Shown here piece after piece: positions 28,170 through 36,320 of a stretch of DNA of 64,000 nt; the stretch's first letter is position 1; each line of letters starts with the position of its first letter. The DNA is taken from positions 1 through 64,000 of the forward strand of contig NZ_JACHHY010000019.1 of NCBI RefSeq assembly GCF_014202905.1. Direction: 5' to 3'. A program made the position numbers and the translations under genes. The notes beneath the pieces were generated by a model. It ran no database searches. It saw nothing but the letters and a program-made list of their open reading frames with translations, and had not been told where the DNA came from. Origin of the DNA: Chitinivorax tropicus. Its GTDB lineage: Bacteria; Pseudomonadota; Gammaproteobacteria; Burkholderiales; SCOH01.

Positions 28170-28934
28170 CTACTCCCGCCATCGGATCTCCCGAGCCGTC
28201 GCCGGGCCGATCTCCACCTCAGCCAGACTTTCTGGAATGGTCGCCCGCTGCTCACTCAGCGGGATGCGCCCCGCCATGATCTCGGCATGCTGCTGTGGGA
28301 AGCGTGGTGTACGGTCTGACTCCGCGTAACCATCCGGGTAGCTGGGTAGACCATCCGCACCGTATTTGTCGGTAGCCCCCACGGTGTGCAGCATTTCATG
28401 TGCGATCACCATGTTGTTGCTGCCCGCCATGCTGCGATCAGCAAATACGTTGACCACCCCGATCAAGCCCTTTTCCAACCCCGCCGAGTGCGGCAGCGTC
28501 GCATGTTGTTCGGGGTCATGATAGAGCACGAACAGGCGGATATCCGGCTTGCCGCCATTCACCTTGTCGTGGCGCCAGGCCCACCACCGCATCTTGAGGC
28601 TCCATGCCATATTGGCCAGCATGGATGGCGTGGTTGGCTGAGAAGGAGGCAGATCCGCCACCGGCGGCCCCAGCCTTATCCGTATCGGCTCGGCTTGTTG
28701 CAATTGGTGACGATCAGCCTCCAGCTGCATGAAGACCCCGATCGGCGCAAAGGTATCATCGGAAAGATCCGCCATGTAACGTCGGCTCGCCTCACTGCCA
28801 TCAGCGTTGATCGGGTAGACCACCACCCGGAGCGGCTGCTTCCAATCCGTTGTCCGCCACTTGGTCAGCAGCGTGGCCAGGGCCACATTGACGAGGATGA
28901 ACAACAGGAAAATGATTCTGAGAGCTTTGAACAT
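28170..28934 (-). CDS. Membrane-anchored putative zinc metalloprotease
   Basis: A 254-residue protein with one N-terminal hydrophobic segment (IIFLLFILVNVALATLL) and otherwise soluble, probably periplasmic. It contains VIAHEMLHTVGATDKY with the gluzincin/metzincin-like HEMLH at residues 179-183. I do not recognise a named family. It is transcribed divergently from creB with 77 bp between starts, so it may share regulatory DNA with the creBC genes. The 3' end converges on the SRPBCC gene. Confidence 0.65.
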   Translation of the reverse strand: MFKALRIIFLLFILVNVALATLLTKWRTTDWKQPLRVVVYPINADGSEASRRYMADLSDDTFAPIGVFMQLEADRHQLQQAEPIRIRLGPPVADLPPSQPTTPSMLANMAWSLKMRWWAWRHDKVNGGKPDIRLFVLYHDPEQHATLPHSAGLEKGLIGVVNVFADRSMAGSNNMVIAHEMLHTVGATDKYGADGLPSYPDGYAESDRTPRFPQQHAEIMAGRIPLSEQRATIPESLAEVEIGPATAREIRWRE

Positions 28935-29011
28935 GGCATATTCAGGAAGGGGTATGGGGGCTGCATGATACTATTGCCCACCCCGCTTCCACTATTGCAA
29001 ATCCATCCAGC

Positions 29012-29692
29012 ATGCAACGGATATTACTGATCGAAGATGAAGCAGCGATTGCAGACACCATTGTCTATGCAATGAAACGAGATGGCTTTGAGTGTATCTG
29101 GCACCCACTGGGCCAGTCTGGCATGGCACACTTGGCTCAGCACGGCGCGGATCTGGTGATTCTGGATGTTGGCCTGCCTGATGGCAATGGGTTTGAATTC
29201 TGCAAACAGATCAGGCAGCACAGCAACATACCGGTTCTGTTTCTCACCGCCCGCAGCGATGAAATCGATCGCATCATCGGGCTGGAGATCGGAGCGGATG
29301 ACTACGTCGTCAAACCTTTCAGCCCACGGGAGCTGGTGGCCAGGGTCAAGGCCATTCTCAAACGGACACACCCTGTCGTGGCGCCCAGCAAACCAAACGG
29401 CTTCGAGCTGCACGAAGCACAGGCCCGCGTGTTGCTGCACGGCCACGCCCTGGATCTCACCCGCTATGAATACCTGCTGTTGAAAACCCTCATGCTACGC
29501 CCTGCGGTGGTATTCAGCCGCGCACAGCTGATGGATCAGGTCTGGACGCAGGCGGAAAACAGCCTGGAGCGCACTGTCGATGCCCACATCAAAACACTAC
29601 GCGCCAAGATCCGACTGATCGATGCCGACTGCGACCCCATCGAGACCCACCGTGGCATGGGGTACAGCTTTCAATGGCCCAAGCGGGTATGA
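29012..29692 (+). CDS. creB: Response regulator CreB (OmpR family)
   Basis: A 226-residue response regulator. The receiver domain has acidic residues IEDEAAIAD, the phosphoacceptor in LVILDVGLPDGNGFEFC (about residue 52) and the switch Lys in YVVKPFSPRELVARV. The C-terminal winged helix (FELHEAQARVLLHGHALDLT; ERTVDAHIKTLRAKI) binds DNA. Assigned to CreB because the partner kinase downstream has CreC character. The stop overlaps the creC ATG (ATGA). Confidence 0.88.
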   Translation: MQRILLIEDEAAIADTIVYAMKRDGFECIWHPLGQSGMAHLAQHGADLVILDVGLPDGNGFEFCKQIRQHSNIPVLFLTARSDEIDRIIGLEIGADDYVVKPFSPRELVARVKAILKRTHPVVAPSKPNGFELHEAQARVLLHGHALDLTRYEYLLLKTLMLRPAVVFSRAQLMDQVWTQAENSLERTVDAHIKTLRAKIRLIDADCDPIETHRGMGYSFQWPKRV

Positions 29693-31167
29693 GGCGCTGG
29701 TGGCCATTGCGGGTGCGTGCCCGTTTTTTCCTGGCTTTCTTTGTTGTGGTAGGCATCGCTGTCTGGGCGCTGCTGGAAACATTCTCCGACGAATTGCGCC
29801 CAGCCCTGCTGCAATCTGCCGAGGAGACCATGATCGACAGCGCCAATCTGCTGGCGGAGATGGCCAAGACTGACCTCGAAAACGGTACCTTGCAGCATGG
29901 CCCCTTTGCCAGAGCGGTCGAGCAGTTTCTCCATCGCCGGTTTGATGCCGAAATCTGGGGGGTGCATAAGGTCAGCTCTAATCACCGCATCTATGTCACT
30001 GACGACAAAGGCATCGTGCGTTATGATTCGGCCCAACTAGCCGTGGGGCAGGATTACTCACGCTGGCGGGATGTGCACTACACCCTGCTGGGCCAATACG
30101 GGGCACGCGCCACCCGCTCCAACCCAGACAACCCAGCCACCAGCACCATGTACGTGGCCGCGCCCATACTCGATGAGGGGCGCATCATTGGCGTTCTGAG
30201 CCTGGGCAAACCCGCCAGCACCATCGACCCGTTTCTAGATCGCAGCACGCGCAAACTGCGGCTGGCTGGCATCATGGTGGTCATCGTCAGCCTGGCACTG
30301 GGGTTTGCCCTGTCATGGTGGCTGGCCCGGGCATTCGGTCAGCTGGCCGATTACGCCACAGCGGTCAGCCAAGGCAGAACCGCCACATTGCCAGACATGG
30401 GCGGCGGCGAGCTGGGGGAATTGGCCCACGCTTTGGAACATATGCGGCAGGAACTGGAGGGCAAGCAGTATGTCGAGCACTATGTGCATACACTGACCCA
30501 TGAAATGAAGAGTCCATTGGCGGCGATCCGTGGCAGTGTCGAGCTGATCGATGAAGACATGCCCAAGGATGCCCAGCAACGCTTTCTGGGCCATATCCAG
30601 CGGGAAACCGCTTTCCTGCAGCAACTGATCGAGAAGCTGCTGGATCTGGCCATGCTGGAGAAACGGCATCAGTTGCGCGACCCCGTGCTGATCGACCTGT
30701 ATGCATTGGTGCAATCGGTCGTCGCTGACAAGCAGCCATTACTGGCCACCAAGCAGCTGGTGTGCCTGACCGACATCCCAACAGACATGGCTGTCCAAGG
30801 TGAGCATTTTCTACTGCGGCAGGCGCTGTCCAACCTGATTGACAATGCCATTGCATTCAGCCCACCCGGCGGCACCCTGCAATGGCAAGGCAGCCGTGAT
30901 GAAAGCAGACTGGTACTGAACTTGTTGGATGAAGGCACCGGCATTCCGGACTATGCCCTACCACGTGTCTTCGATCGTTTCTATTCCCTGCCACGCCCTG
31001 ACGGCAGCCGTAAAAGCAGCGGTCTTGGGCTCAGTTTTGTACAGCAGGCCATCACCCTGCATGGCGGGAGCATCACCCTCAGCAATCGCCCCACCGGCGG
31101 GGCATGTGCGACAATCAACCTACCATGCCACCATCTGTCTGCTGTTCTGATAAATCGAAAACCGTGA
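29689..31167 (+). CDS. creC: Sensor histidine kinase CreC
   Basis: A 492-residue inner-membrane kinase. A first transmembrane helix (FFLAFFVVVGIAVWALLE) and a periplasmic sensor with GKPASTIDPFLDRSTRKL just before the second helix (about residue 200) are typical of CreC. HAMP, then the H-box THEMKSPLAAIRGSVEL, the N-box LIDNAIAF and GSRKSSGLGLSFV follow. Sensing of metabolites during fermentative growth is known in E. coli. No creD follows; a LysR gene does instead. The ATG at 29689 overlaps the creB stop; an in-frame ATG at 29674 is also open. Confidence 0.87.
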   Translation: MRRWWPLRVRARFFLAFFVVVGIAVWALLETFSDELRPALLQSAEETMIDSANLLAEMAKTDLENGTLQHGPFARAVEQFLHRRFDAEIWGVHKVSSNHRIYVTDDKGIVRYDSAQLAVGQDYSRWRDVHYTLLGQYGARATRSNPDNPATSTMYVAAPILDEGRIIGVLSLGKPASTIDPFLDRSTRKLRLAGIMVVIVSLALGFALSWWLARAFGQLADYATAVSQGRTATLPDMGGGELGELAHALEHMRQELEGKQYVEHYVHTLTHEMKSPLAAIRGSVELIDEDMPKDAQQRFLGHIQRETAFLQQLIEKLLDLAMLEKRHQLRDPVLIDLYALVQSVVADKQPLLATKQLVCLTDIPTDMAVQGEHFLLRQALSNLIDNAIAFSPPGGTLQWQGSRDESRLVLNLLDEGTGIPDYALPRVFDRFYSLPRPDGSRKSSGLGLSFVQQAITLHGGSITLSNRPTGGACATINLPCHHLSAVLINRKP

Positions 31168-31251
31168 AGTTGGCGCGGCTATACGGTAAAGGCTATGATT
31201 TGAAGTGCTGTTCAGACTCTCCCCCCATCACCACAATCGAATTTTCAGAAC

Positions 31252-32160
31252 ATGAGAATCTCTCTGGATGCCTTATTGGTATTGGATGCGATTGACCGCC
31301 GCGGCAGCTTTGCCGCTGCAGCAGAAGAGTTGTATCGCGTCCCGTCGGCCATCACCTATGCAGTTCAAAAACTGGAACAAGATCTGGATTTGCAGATCTA
31401 TGATCGATCTGGCCATCGGGCCAAGCTGACACCCGCAGGGATGGAGCTGCTCCGCGAAGGCCGCCAGCTGCTGGATGCAGCCAATATGCTGGAGTGCCGC
31501 GTCAAGCGCATCGCAACGGGCTGGGAGACAGAGCTGCGGATTGCAGTCGTTGATCTGATTGAGCCGACACGCTTGTTCCCAGTCATCCGGGCATTTGATC
31601 AGTCAGGCGGATCGACCCGCATCCGGATCTCCAGCGAGGTCTTTGGCGGGGCCTGGGATGCCTTGGTATCAGGCCGTGCCGACATCACGGTTGGCGCGGT
31701 GGATGAGGGCCCTGCTGGGGGGAGCTATGCCACACGAGAAATGGGGACCGTGCAATTCGAATTCACCGCCGCGCCCCACCACCCCATCTGCAAAGAGCCC
31801 ACCCCACTGTCGCCAGAGGCCATCCGTCGGCATCGGGCGATATCAGCGGCGGACAGCTCACGGAATATGTCCCCGCGCACGTCGGGCCTGCTCACGGGCC
31901 AGGATGTCCTGACCATGCCCAATATCGACTTCAAGGCCGAAGCCCAGGCTGCGGGTCTGGGTGTCGGTTTCCTCCCGGCTGGCCGGGCAAGGCGCATGGC
32001 AGCCGAGGGCCGAGTCCGCATTCTGGAAGTGCAGGAAAACAAGCCCACATCGAAGATACATCTGGCGTGGCGTGCCCATCAGCCAGGGAAAGCACTGCAT
32101 TGGTTCTTGCGCCATCTGCAAGATGAGAAGATGATCTCGGAGTTGATGCAGGATGTGTAG
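31252..32160 (+). CDS. LysR family transcriptional regulator
   Basis: A 302-residue regulator with the N-terminal helix-turn-helix (LDALLVLDAIDRRGSFAAAA; VPSAITYAVQKLEQDL; LTPAGMELLREG, residues about 4-75) and a periplasmic-binding-like effector domain. The target is unknown; the usual divergent partner gene is absent, with creC upstream and the 6PGDH-like gene downstream, both on the same strand. Confidence 0.9.
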   Translation: MRISLDALLVLDAIDRRGSFAAAAEELYRVPSAITYAVQKLEQDLDLQIYDRSGHRAKLTPAGMELLREGRQLLDAANMLECRVKRIATGWETELRIAVVDLIEPTRLFPVIRAFDQSGGSTRIRISSEVFGGAWDALVSGRADITVGAVDEGPAGGSYATREMGTVQFEFTAAPHHPICKEPTPLSPEAIRRHRAISAADSSRNMSPRTSGLLTGQDVLTMPNIDFKAEAQAAGLGVGFLPAGRARRMAAEGRVRILEVQENKPTSKIHLAWRAHQPGKALHWFLRHLQDEKMISELMQDV

Positions 32161-32393
32161 GCCGGTTGCCATGGCTGCATGGCCCATGCTGGCCGTTTCT
32201 TGACTGATGCGGGCTACGCCATCATGCCAATGGCACCAGGACTTGGTTCAATGTCGTCTTGCCTGCCAGATCAGTAGACTTCCACCCTCAAAGGTTGTCT
32301 CAACCTGCCCACGTGCACAGCATCGACACGACGTTGGCGCCCGACTGATCCGCTCATTGGGCACAACCTTACTTTTGGCGCCCACTCTGATTG

Positions 32394-33200
32394 ATGATTG
32401 CTGTGTATCCCATCCAGCTTTACCCCTCCACCGATCTGGGTCAGTACCTTACCCACAGACTGATCAATCATGGCATTCCCGTGATAATCCAGACCGGCCC
32501 GCAAGCGGCGGCCACCACGGCCCATGAAGGGATACGCTGCCATTGGCTGGAATGCCATAATCAACACCAACCAGCCCCCCTGCCCAACTGGCTGCTCGCG
32601 GGTAGGCCAGGCGACCTGGTAGTCGAATTTGGCCTTACCCCCTTCGAACACAGCCAGCAGCGCGCCTTGCAGCTGGCCGAGCGCGGCATGGGTTATATCG
32701 ATATCGGCATGACCGGCAACATGTGGGGCGTGGAATACGGATTTGCCATGGCAGTGGGTGGCGACACTCATTGGCTCAAACTGGTCGAGCCCATCCTGAA
32801 TATATTGGCCCCCTTGCCCGAACAGGGCTGGCTGCATGCCGGAGGCCCAGGGTGCGGACACTTTGTCCGCCAGATCCATGCCCTGCTGGAGCAAACCTTG
32901 CTGGACAACCTTGCCCAATTCACCACCCAATGGGGCACCCCACCAACATTACCGACACCAGACCCGGTCAAACTGAGGGCAATCTGGCAACGCAGCAGCG
33001 AATTACGCGATACGCTGCTGACGATGTGCGAGCTATTTGCCAACCTGCTGCACCCACCCTACCGGGACTTCCACCAGCCAGATCAAGCTGAAGTCAGCTC
33101 GCCAGCCTGCCAATTGGCCCAGGTGATCCGTTTTGCAGCGCAGACTTCGCGGGATTTCGACAAAAAGCTGAACGACCGCATCAGCGGTTTTCAAGAATGA
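32394..33200 (+). CDS. Degenerate 6-phosphogluconate dehydrogenase-like protein
   Basis: A 268-residue protein resembling the decarboxylating 6-phosphogluconate dehydrogenase family in ERGMGYIDIGMTGNMWGVEY (residues 96-115), VGGD and HAGGPGCGHFVRQIHALL (149-165). The expected GxGxxG nucleotide loop near the N-terminus reads LYPSTDLG. The catalytic Lys of the HFVKMVHN motif is Arg (R159) and the following Asn is Ala (A163). It therefore probably lacks dehydrogenase activity. ATG at 32394 is preferred over the TTG one codon upstream. A terminator follows. It could be a pseudo-enzyme or an old relic still open over its length. Confidence 0.65.
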   Translation: MIAVYPIQLYPSTDLGQYLTHRLINHGIPVIIQTGPQAAATTAHEGIRCHWLECHNQHQPAPLPNWLLAGRPGDLVVEFGLTPFEHSQQRALQLAERGMGYIDIGMTGNMWGVEYGFAMAVGGDTHWLKLVEPILNILAPLPEQGWLHAGGPGCGHFVRQIHALLEQTLLDNLAQFTTQWGTPPTLPTPDPVKLRAIWQRSSELRDTLLTMCELFANLLHPPYRDFHQPDQAEVSSPACQLAQVIRFAAQTSRDFDKKLNDRISGFQE

Positions 33201-33252
33201 CTGACACAGCGGCCACCTGCCGGCGGTGCCGTAGGACATGAAAAGGGTACAA

Positions 33253-33276
33253 AAAAGGAGCCTCTCGGCTCCTTTT
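33253..33276. terminator. Bidirectional rho-independent terminator
   Basis: AAAAGGAGCC/GGCTCCTTTT form a perfect 10-bp stem around a TCTC loop, between the convergent 6PGDH-like and DUF1700 genes. A or T tracts on each side allow termination in both directions. Confidence 0.85.
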
Positions 33277-33308
33277 CAATTGGTCGGTGATCCAACCAGG
33301 TTGTGCTG

Positions 33309-34574
33309 TCAATTCGCAACCGGTGTCGAATCCTGAGTCTCCCCTCGGATGATCGAAACGTTGAGGCGGGCGTAGCGAATGAAGCCTCGAAAAAACACCT
33401 TGGTGATCCAGATGTTGAACCACAGCCACAGCGAGCCAACAATCAGCCCCCCAAGGAAACCGGTCAGCTTGAGCTGTTGCACATCGAAACCATCCATGCC
33501 AGAGATATGGATATCCCCATCCTTATCATGGATATGTAAAGACGACTTATTCGACTCAGCCTGCTTGATAATCAGCACCTTTCGCCCATCTGCTCCTTCG
33601 GCACTGAGGCGTTTGTTACCCGCAGCATCCGTTTCGATGGTCGCCTTTCCACCGTCTTCGAGTGCCAGCTCCTGACGAGTCGGGCTTGCATTCTGGTCCG
33701 ATGAGGTGGCCTGTTTGCCAGCTTCCTGCACTTCTTTATGGATCAGCTTGCCATCTTCGTAGATTTCACGGAGATGGTAGCCATTTGGCTCAGCCACTTC
33801 CTTTTTCACCAACTTCCGGTCTTCAAATGTCTCGGTCAGCTGGCGGCCATTGGCCTCCATGAGCTGCTTGCTGACCAGATCCCCGTCTTCATAGACTTCA
33901 AGCAGGTGATAACCATCCGCATGCTGGATTTCACGCTTGGCGAGTTTGCCGTCTACAAATTCCTCCTCTACCCGGCGACCAGCTGCATCCGTCTTACCCT
34001 GTGATGCCACCGATCTGTCAGGCTCGGGCGTGTCAGGAGGTGGGGGTGGGGGCGGCGGGGGTTCGGGTACGTCCAAAGGCGCACTCTGGCCATCCGCAAG
34101 AATCTTGCTACTAGATGGTGCCTTACCATTACCAGAATCATTCTCAATGATGAGATTGCTTTGTATATTCAATCTCTCCGACACCCCTGGTATCAGAGCG
34201 ACCCCACAAACCAGACCGGTCACGATCAACGCGATCGAGCAAGTATAGGAGACTGTCAACAAGACCATGAATATCAGCATCGGGATGGCCAGAAAGAGAT
34301 TCAGGCTCCCCAGGGCTGCAATGGCCAACACCACCCGCATGAGGTTCCCCATGCTCTTGTTGTCCTGCCAAGCCTGGATACGCACCTGCGCCAGCAGCTC
34401 ACGGGCTATTTTTTTGGGGTCACCCAGTCCATTGGCAACCTCTTCTTCCGTGCGCCCACTGGCCACACCATCATGAAAATATTCCTCATAATCAGCAACG
34501 ATCTCGCCGAGATCGGCCTTGGGTAACGCTGAGAGCTCCCGTTTCAGCGCCCGGAGGAATTGTTCCTTATTCAT
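33309..34574 (-). CDS. DUF1700/HAAS membrane protein with YwqK-like repeats
   Basis: A 421-residue protein. Residues 1-70 are the DUF1700/HAAS domain (MNKEQFLRALKRELSALPKA; ADYEEYFHDG; GLGDPKKIARELLAQ). Hydrophobic helices cover about 79-130, a proline run lies at 172-180, and four 22-residue repeats at about 199-286 have the pattern G..L.E.YEDGKLV.KE, like MORN/YwqK repeats. A C-terminal part with one more hydrophobic stretch (about 370-395) follows. The partner PadR gene overlaps by 8 bp. In Gram-positives DUF1700 proteins pair with PadR regulators; the repeat insert is unusual to my knowledge. Function unknown, likely a membrane-associated sensor or envelope factor. Confidence 0.78.
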   Translation of the reverse strand: MNKEQFLRALKRELSALPKADLGEIVADYEEYFHDGVASGRTEEEVANGLGDPKKIARELLAQVRIQAWQDNKSMGNLMRVVLAIAALGSLNLFLAIPMLIFMVLLTVSYTCSIALIVTGLVCGVALIPGVSERLNIQSNLIIENDSGNGKAPSSSKILADGQSAPLDVPEPPPPPPPPPDTPEPDRSVASQGKTDAAGRRVEEEFVDGKLAKREIQHADGYHLLEVYEDGDLVSKQLMEANGRQLTETFEDRKLVKKEVAEPNGYHLREIYEDGKLIHKEVQEAGKQATSSDQNASPTRQELALEDGGKATIETDAAGNKRLSAEGADGRKVLIIKQAESNKSSLHIHDKDGDIHISGMDGFDVQQLKLTGFLGGLIVGSLWLWFNIWITKVFFRGFIRYARLNVSIIRGETQDSTPVAN

Positions 34575-34884
34575 TGCCCTCCCCTAATATCTTATTCACC
34601 TCAGTCAGAAACTCATGCCACTCCTGTTTCATAGCGGATAGTTCCTTGCGACCGGTGTCCGTCAGTTTATAATATTTTCGTGGCGGCCCGGATTCGGATT
34701 CAACCAAATAGGTCGTCACCCAGGCTTCGTTCTGCAAGCGCCGCATCAGTGGATAAATGGTGCCTTCGCTCATCTCAACCCCATCTGCCAGCTTTGAAAC
34801 GATTTCGTACGCATATCCGTCAGCCTTGTCCAGGATGGCCAGTACGCACATTTCAAGCGTCCCTTTTTTTAGCTGTGTTTTCAT
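34567..34884 (-). CDS. PadR family transcriptional regulator
   Basis: A 105-residue winged helix protein: LKKGTLEMCVLAILDKADGY at the start, VEMSEGTIYPLMRRLQNEAW (recognition helix) and YKLTDTGRKELSAMKQEW at the end. It is a short PadR of the subfamily that pairs with DUF1700/HAAS proteins; the two genes overlap by 8 bp. A perfect inverted repeat 26 bp upstream of the ATG is a likely operator, implying autoregulation. Confidence 0.92.
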   Translation of the reverse strand: MKTQLKKGTLEMCVLAILDKADGYAYEIVSKLADGVEMSEGTIYPLMRRLQNEAWVTTYLVESESGPPRKYYKLTDTGRKELSAMKQEWHEFLTEVNKILGEGNE

Positions 34885-34909
34885 TCAAGTTTGCAGTCTT
34901 TTATTGAAA

Positions 34910-34932
34910 GCTACCTTACATAGCAAGGTAGC
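34910..34932. promoter_or_regulatory. Inverted repeat, candidate PadR operator
   Basis: GCTACCTT and AAGGTAGC form perfect 8-bp arms around seven bases, just upstream of the padR-like start. Symmetry continues loosely outward (GAAA/TTTTC). No T-run on the minus strand fits a terminator role for any gene, so an operator is the better reading. Confidence 0.55.
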
Positions 34933-35391
34933 CTTTTCACAAAAACGCGCAAGAATTGGCGCGTGTGAGTTCACTATATCGCATGGTATCTTGTTATGCA
35001 AGATATGTTTTGAAAAACATCCGCCCCTTCCATCCGGATGGATCAAGAGCGGCCACACACCGCCTACCTGCCAGCCTGCCACTGCTGGACACTGCCGACT
35101 GCGCCTCTACCGATCCACCTCGATCGGTAGAAGCAATGACCTCGCGCCATACAAAGGTATGCATCGGTTCTATTTGCCCAGCCCACCCTATTCGACCGCT
35201 TGATATTCAATTTTGCCAGGCGGCCCATGCCGACATGGCTATTCATTTTGCATGATCGCAATTCAAACTTTCCTTGTTCAGATTCAAATATTCTCGAATA
35301 TGTCATGGTTGAATCTCCAGACAGTCACAACAGCAGCCCCCTCTGCGCGGCGCTGCTTGGCACTTGTCAGATCAGCCTGCATATCCGCCAT

Positions 35392-35405
35392 TTGATCTAG
35401 ATCAA
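35392..35405 (+). promoter_or_regulatory. Perfect FNR/Anr box
   Basis: The sequence TTGATCTAGATCAA matches the FNR consensus TTGAT-N4-ATCAA at every defined position. A possible -10 element, CATAAT, lies at 35426-35431, so a start near 35439 would put the box at about -41.5, the class II activator position. The downstream gene encodes an oxygen-binding diiron-type protein. Confidence 0.75.
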
Positions 35406-35472
35406 CCGGACTATTTGGCAATCCCCATAATATTGCATTGCAATATTATTAAAAACAAATTAAGGGATACAC

Positions 35473-36252
35473 ATGGCAATCGAGCTATACAATGACGGAG
35501 AGCATATCTGCTTGATGTTTGAGGATCTGGTGGATGATTCTGCCGATGCAATTCAAGCCAACCAGTTTTTGATCGTCACGGGTGGCGAAGGGGCACTGAT
35601 CGATCCGGCGGGCAATATGACTTATTCATCACTGCTGATGGCAATGAGTCGTTATTTTCCGGCCCGAGATCTCAAATACATCCTGGCATCGCATGCAGAC
35701 CCGGACATCGTCGGCTCGCTCAATAAGTGGATGGTGTCATCGCAGTGTTCGTTGGTGGTTTCCAAGTTGTGGGGGCGGTTCGTGCCACACTTCTGCACAT
35801 CAGGCAACTTGGCCGGTCGGATCATCAACCTACCGGACGAAGGCGGTTATGTTTCGCTGGGCAACACCCGGATCGCGGCAATCCCCGCGCATTTTCTGCA
35901 TGCGGAAGGCAATTTCCAGTTTTACGATGAGCGGTCAAAAATCCTGTTCTCTGGCGACATGGGAGCGTCCATGGTGCATCACGACGCGGTGTCGAAACCG
36001 ATCACCACGGTGGAGGAATTCAAGTTGCACCTGAAGACCATGGAAGGCTTTCACCGCCGTTATATGGTTTCCAACAAGATCTGCCGCTTCTGGGCGCAGA
36101 TGGTACGTCAGATGGACGTGGAGTGGCTGGTGCCCCAGCACGGGCGCAGCTTCAAGGGCAAGATCGCGATCAATGCCTTTCTGGATTGGATCGAACGGCT
36201 AGAGTGTGGTGTCGATTTGATGCAGCAGGCCAACTACCGCGTGCCTGCTTGA
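35473..36252 (+). CDS. Metallo-beta-lactamase-fold ODP-type (oxygen-binding diiron) protein
   Basis: A 259-residue protein of the FprA/flavodiiron-type MBL fold without a flavodoxin domain. Metal-site candidates are SHADPDIVG (about residues 75-83), HFLHAEGNFQFYD, FSGDMGAS and PQHGRSFKG, in the order of the ODP family. Flavodiiron relatives reduce O2 or NO; here, with no FMN domain, it may act as an O2/NO sensor or need a partner. AAGGGA precedes the ATG, and a perfect FNR box lies 68 bp upstream, so low-oxygen induction is expected. A terminator follows. Confidence 0.82.
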   Translation: MAIELYNDGEHICLMFEDLVDDSADAIQANQFLIVTGGEGALIDPAGNMTYSSLLMAMSRYFPARDLKYILASHADPDIVGSLNKWMVSSQCSLVVSKLWGRFVPHFCTSGNLAGRIINLPDEGGYVSLGNTRIAAIPAHFLHAEGNFQFYDERSKILFSGDMGASMVHHDAVSKPITTVEEFKLHLKTMEGFHRRYMVSNKICRFWAQMVRQMDVEWLVPQHGRSFKGKIAINAFLDWIERLECGVDLMQQANYRVPA

Positions 36253-36260
36253 TGCCTTGC

Positions 36261-36291
36261 GCCTGCCCTGTATAGTATCAGGGCAGGCTTT
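36261..36291 (+). terminator. Rho-independent terminator after the ODP gene
   Basis: GCCTGCCCTG/CAGGGCAGGC, a perfect 10-bp stem with an eight-base loop, followed by a short T tract, nine bases after the stop. It lies between convergent genes. Confidence 0.8.
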
Positions 36292-36320
36292 CATCAAACG
36301 ATGGAATCAAGGCAGCGCGA

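Larger units (their letters stand above)
34885..35472. other. Intergenic region between padR and the ODP gene
   Basis: This 588-bp divergent region contains the inverted repeat at 34910 and the FNR box at 35392. The middle part (about 34940-35380) shows no gene with a credible start or codon pattern, and I see no further structure there. Confidence 0.5.
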
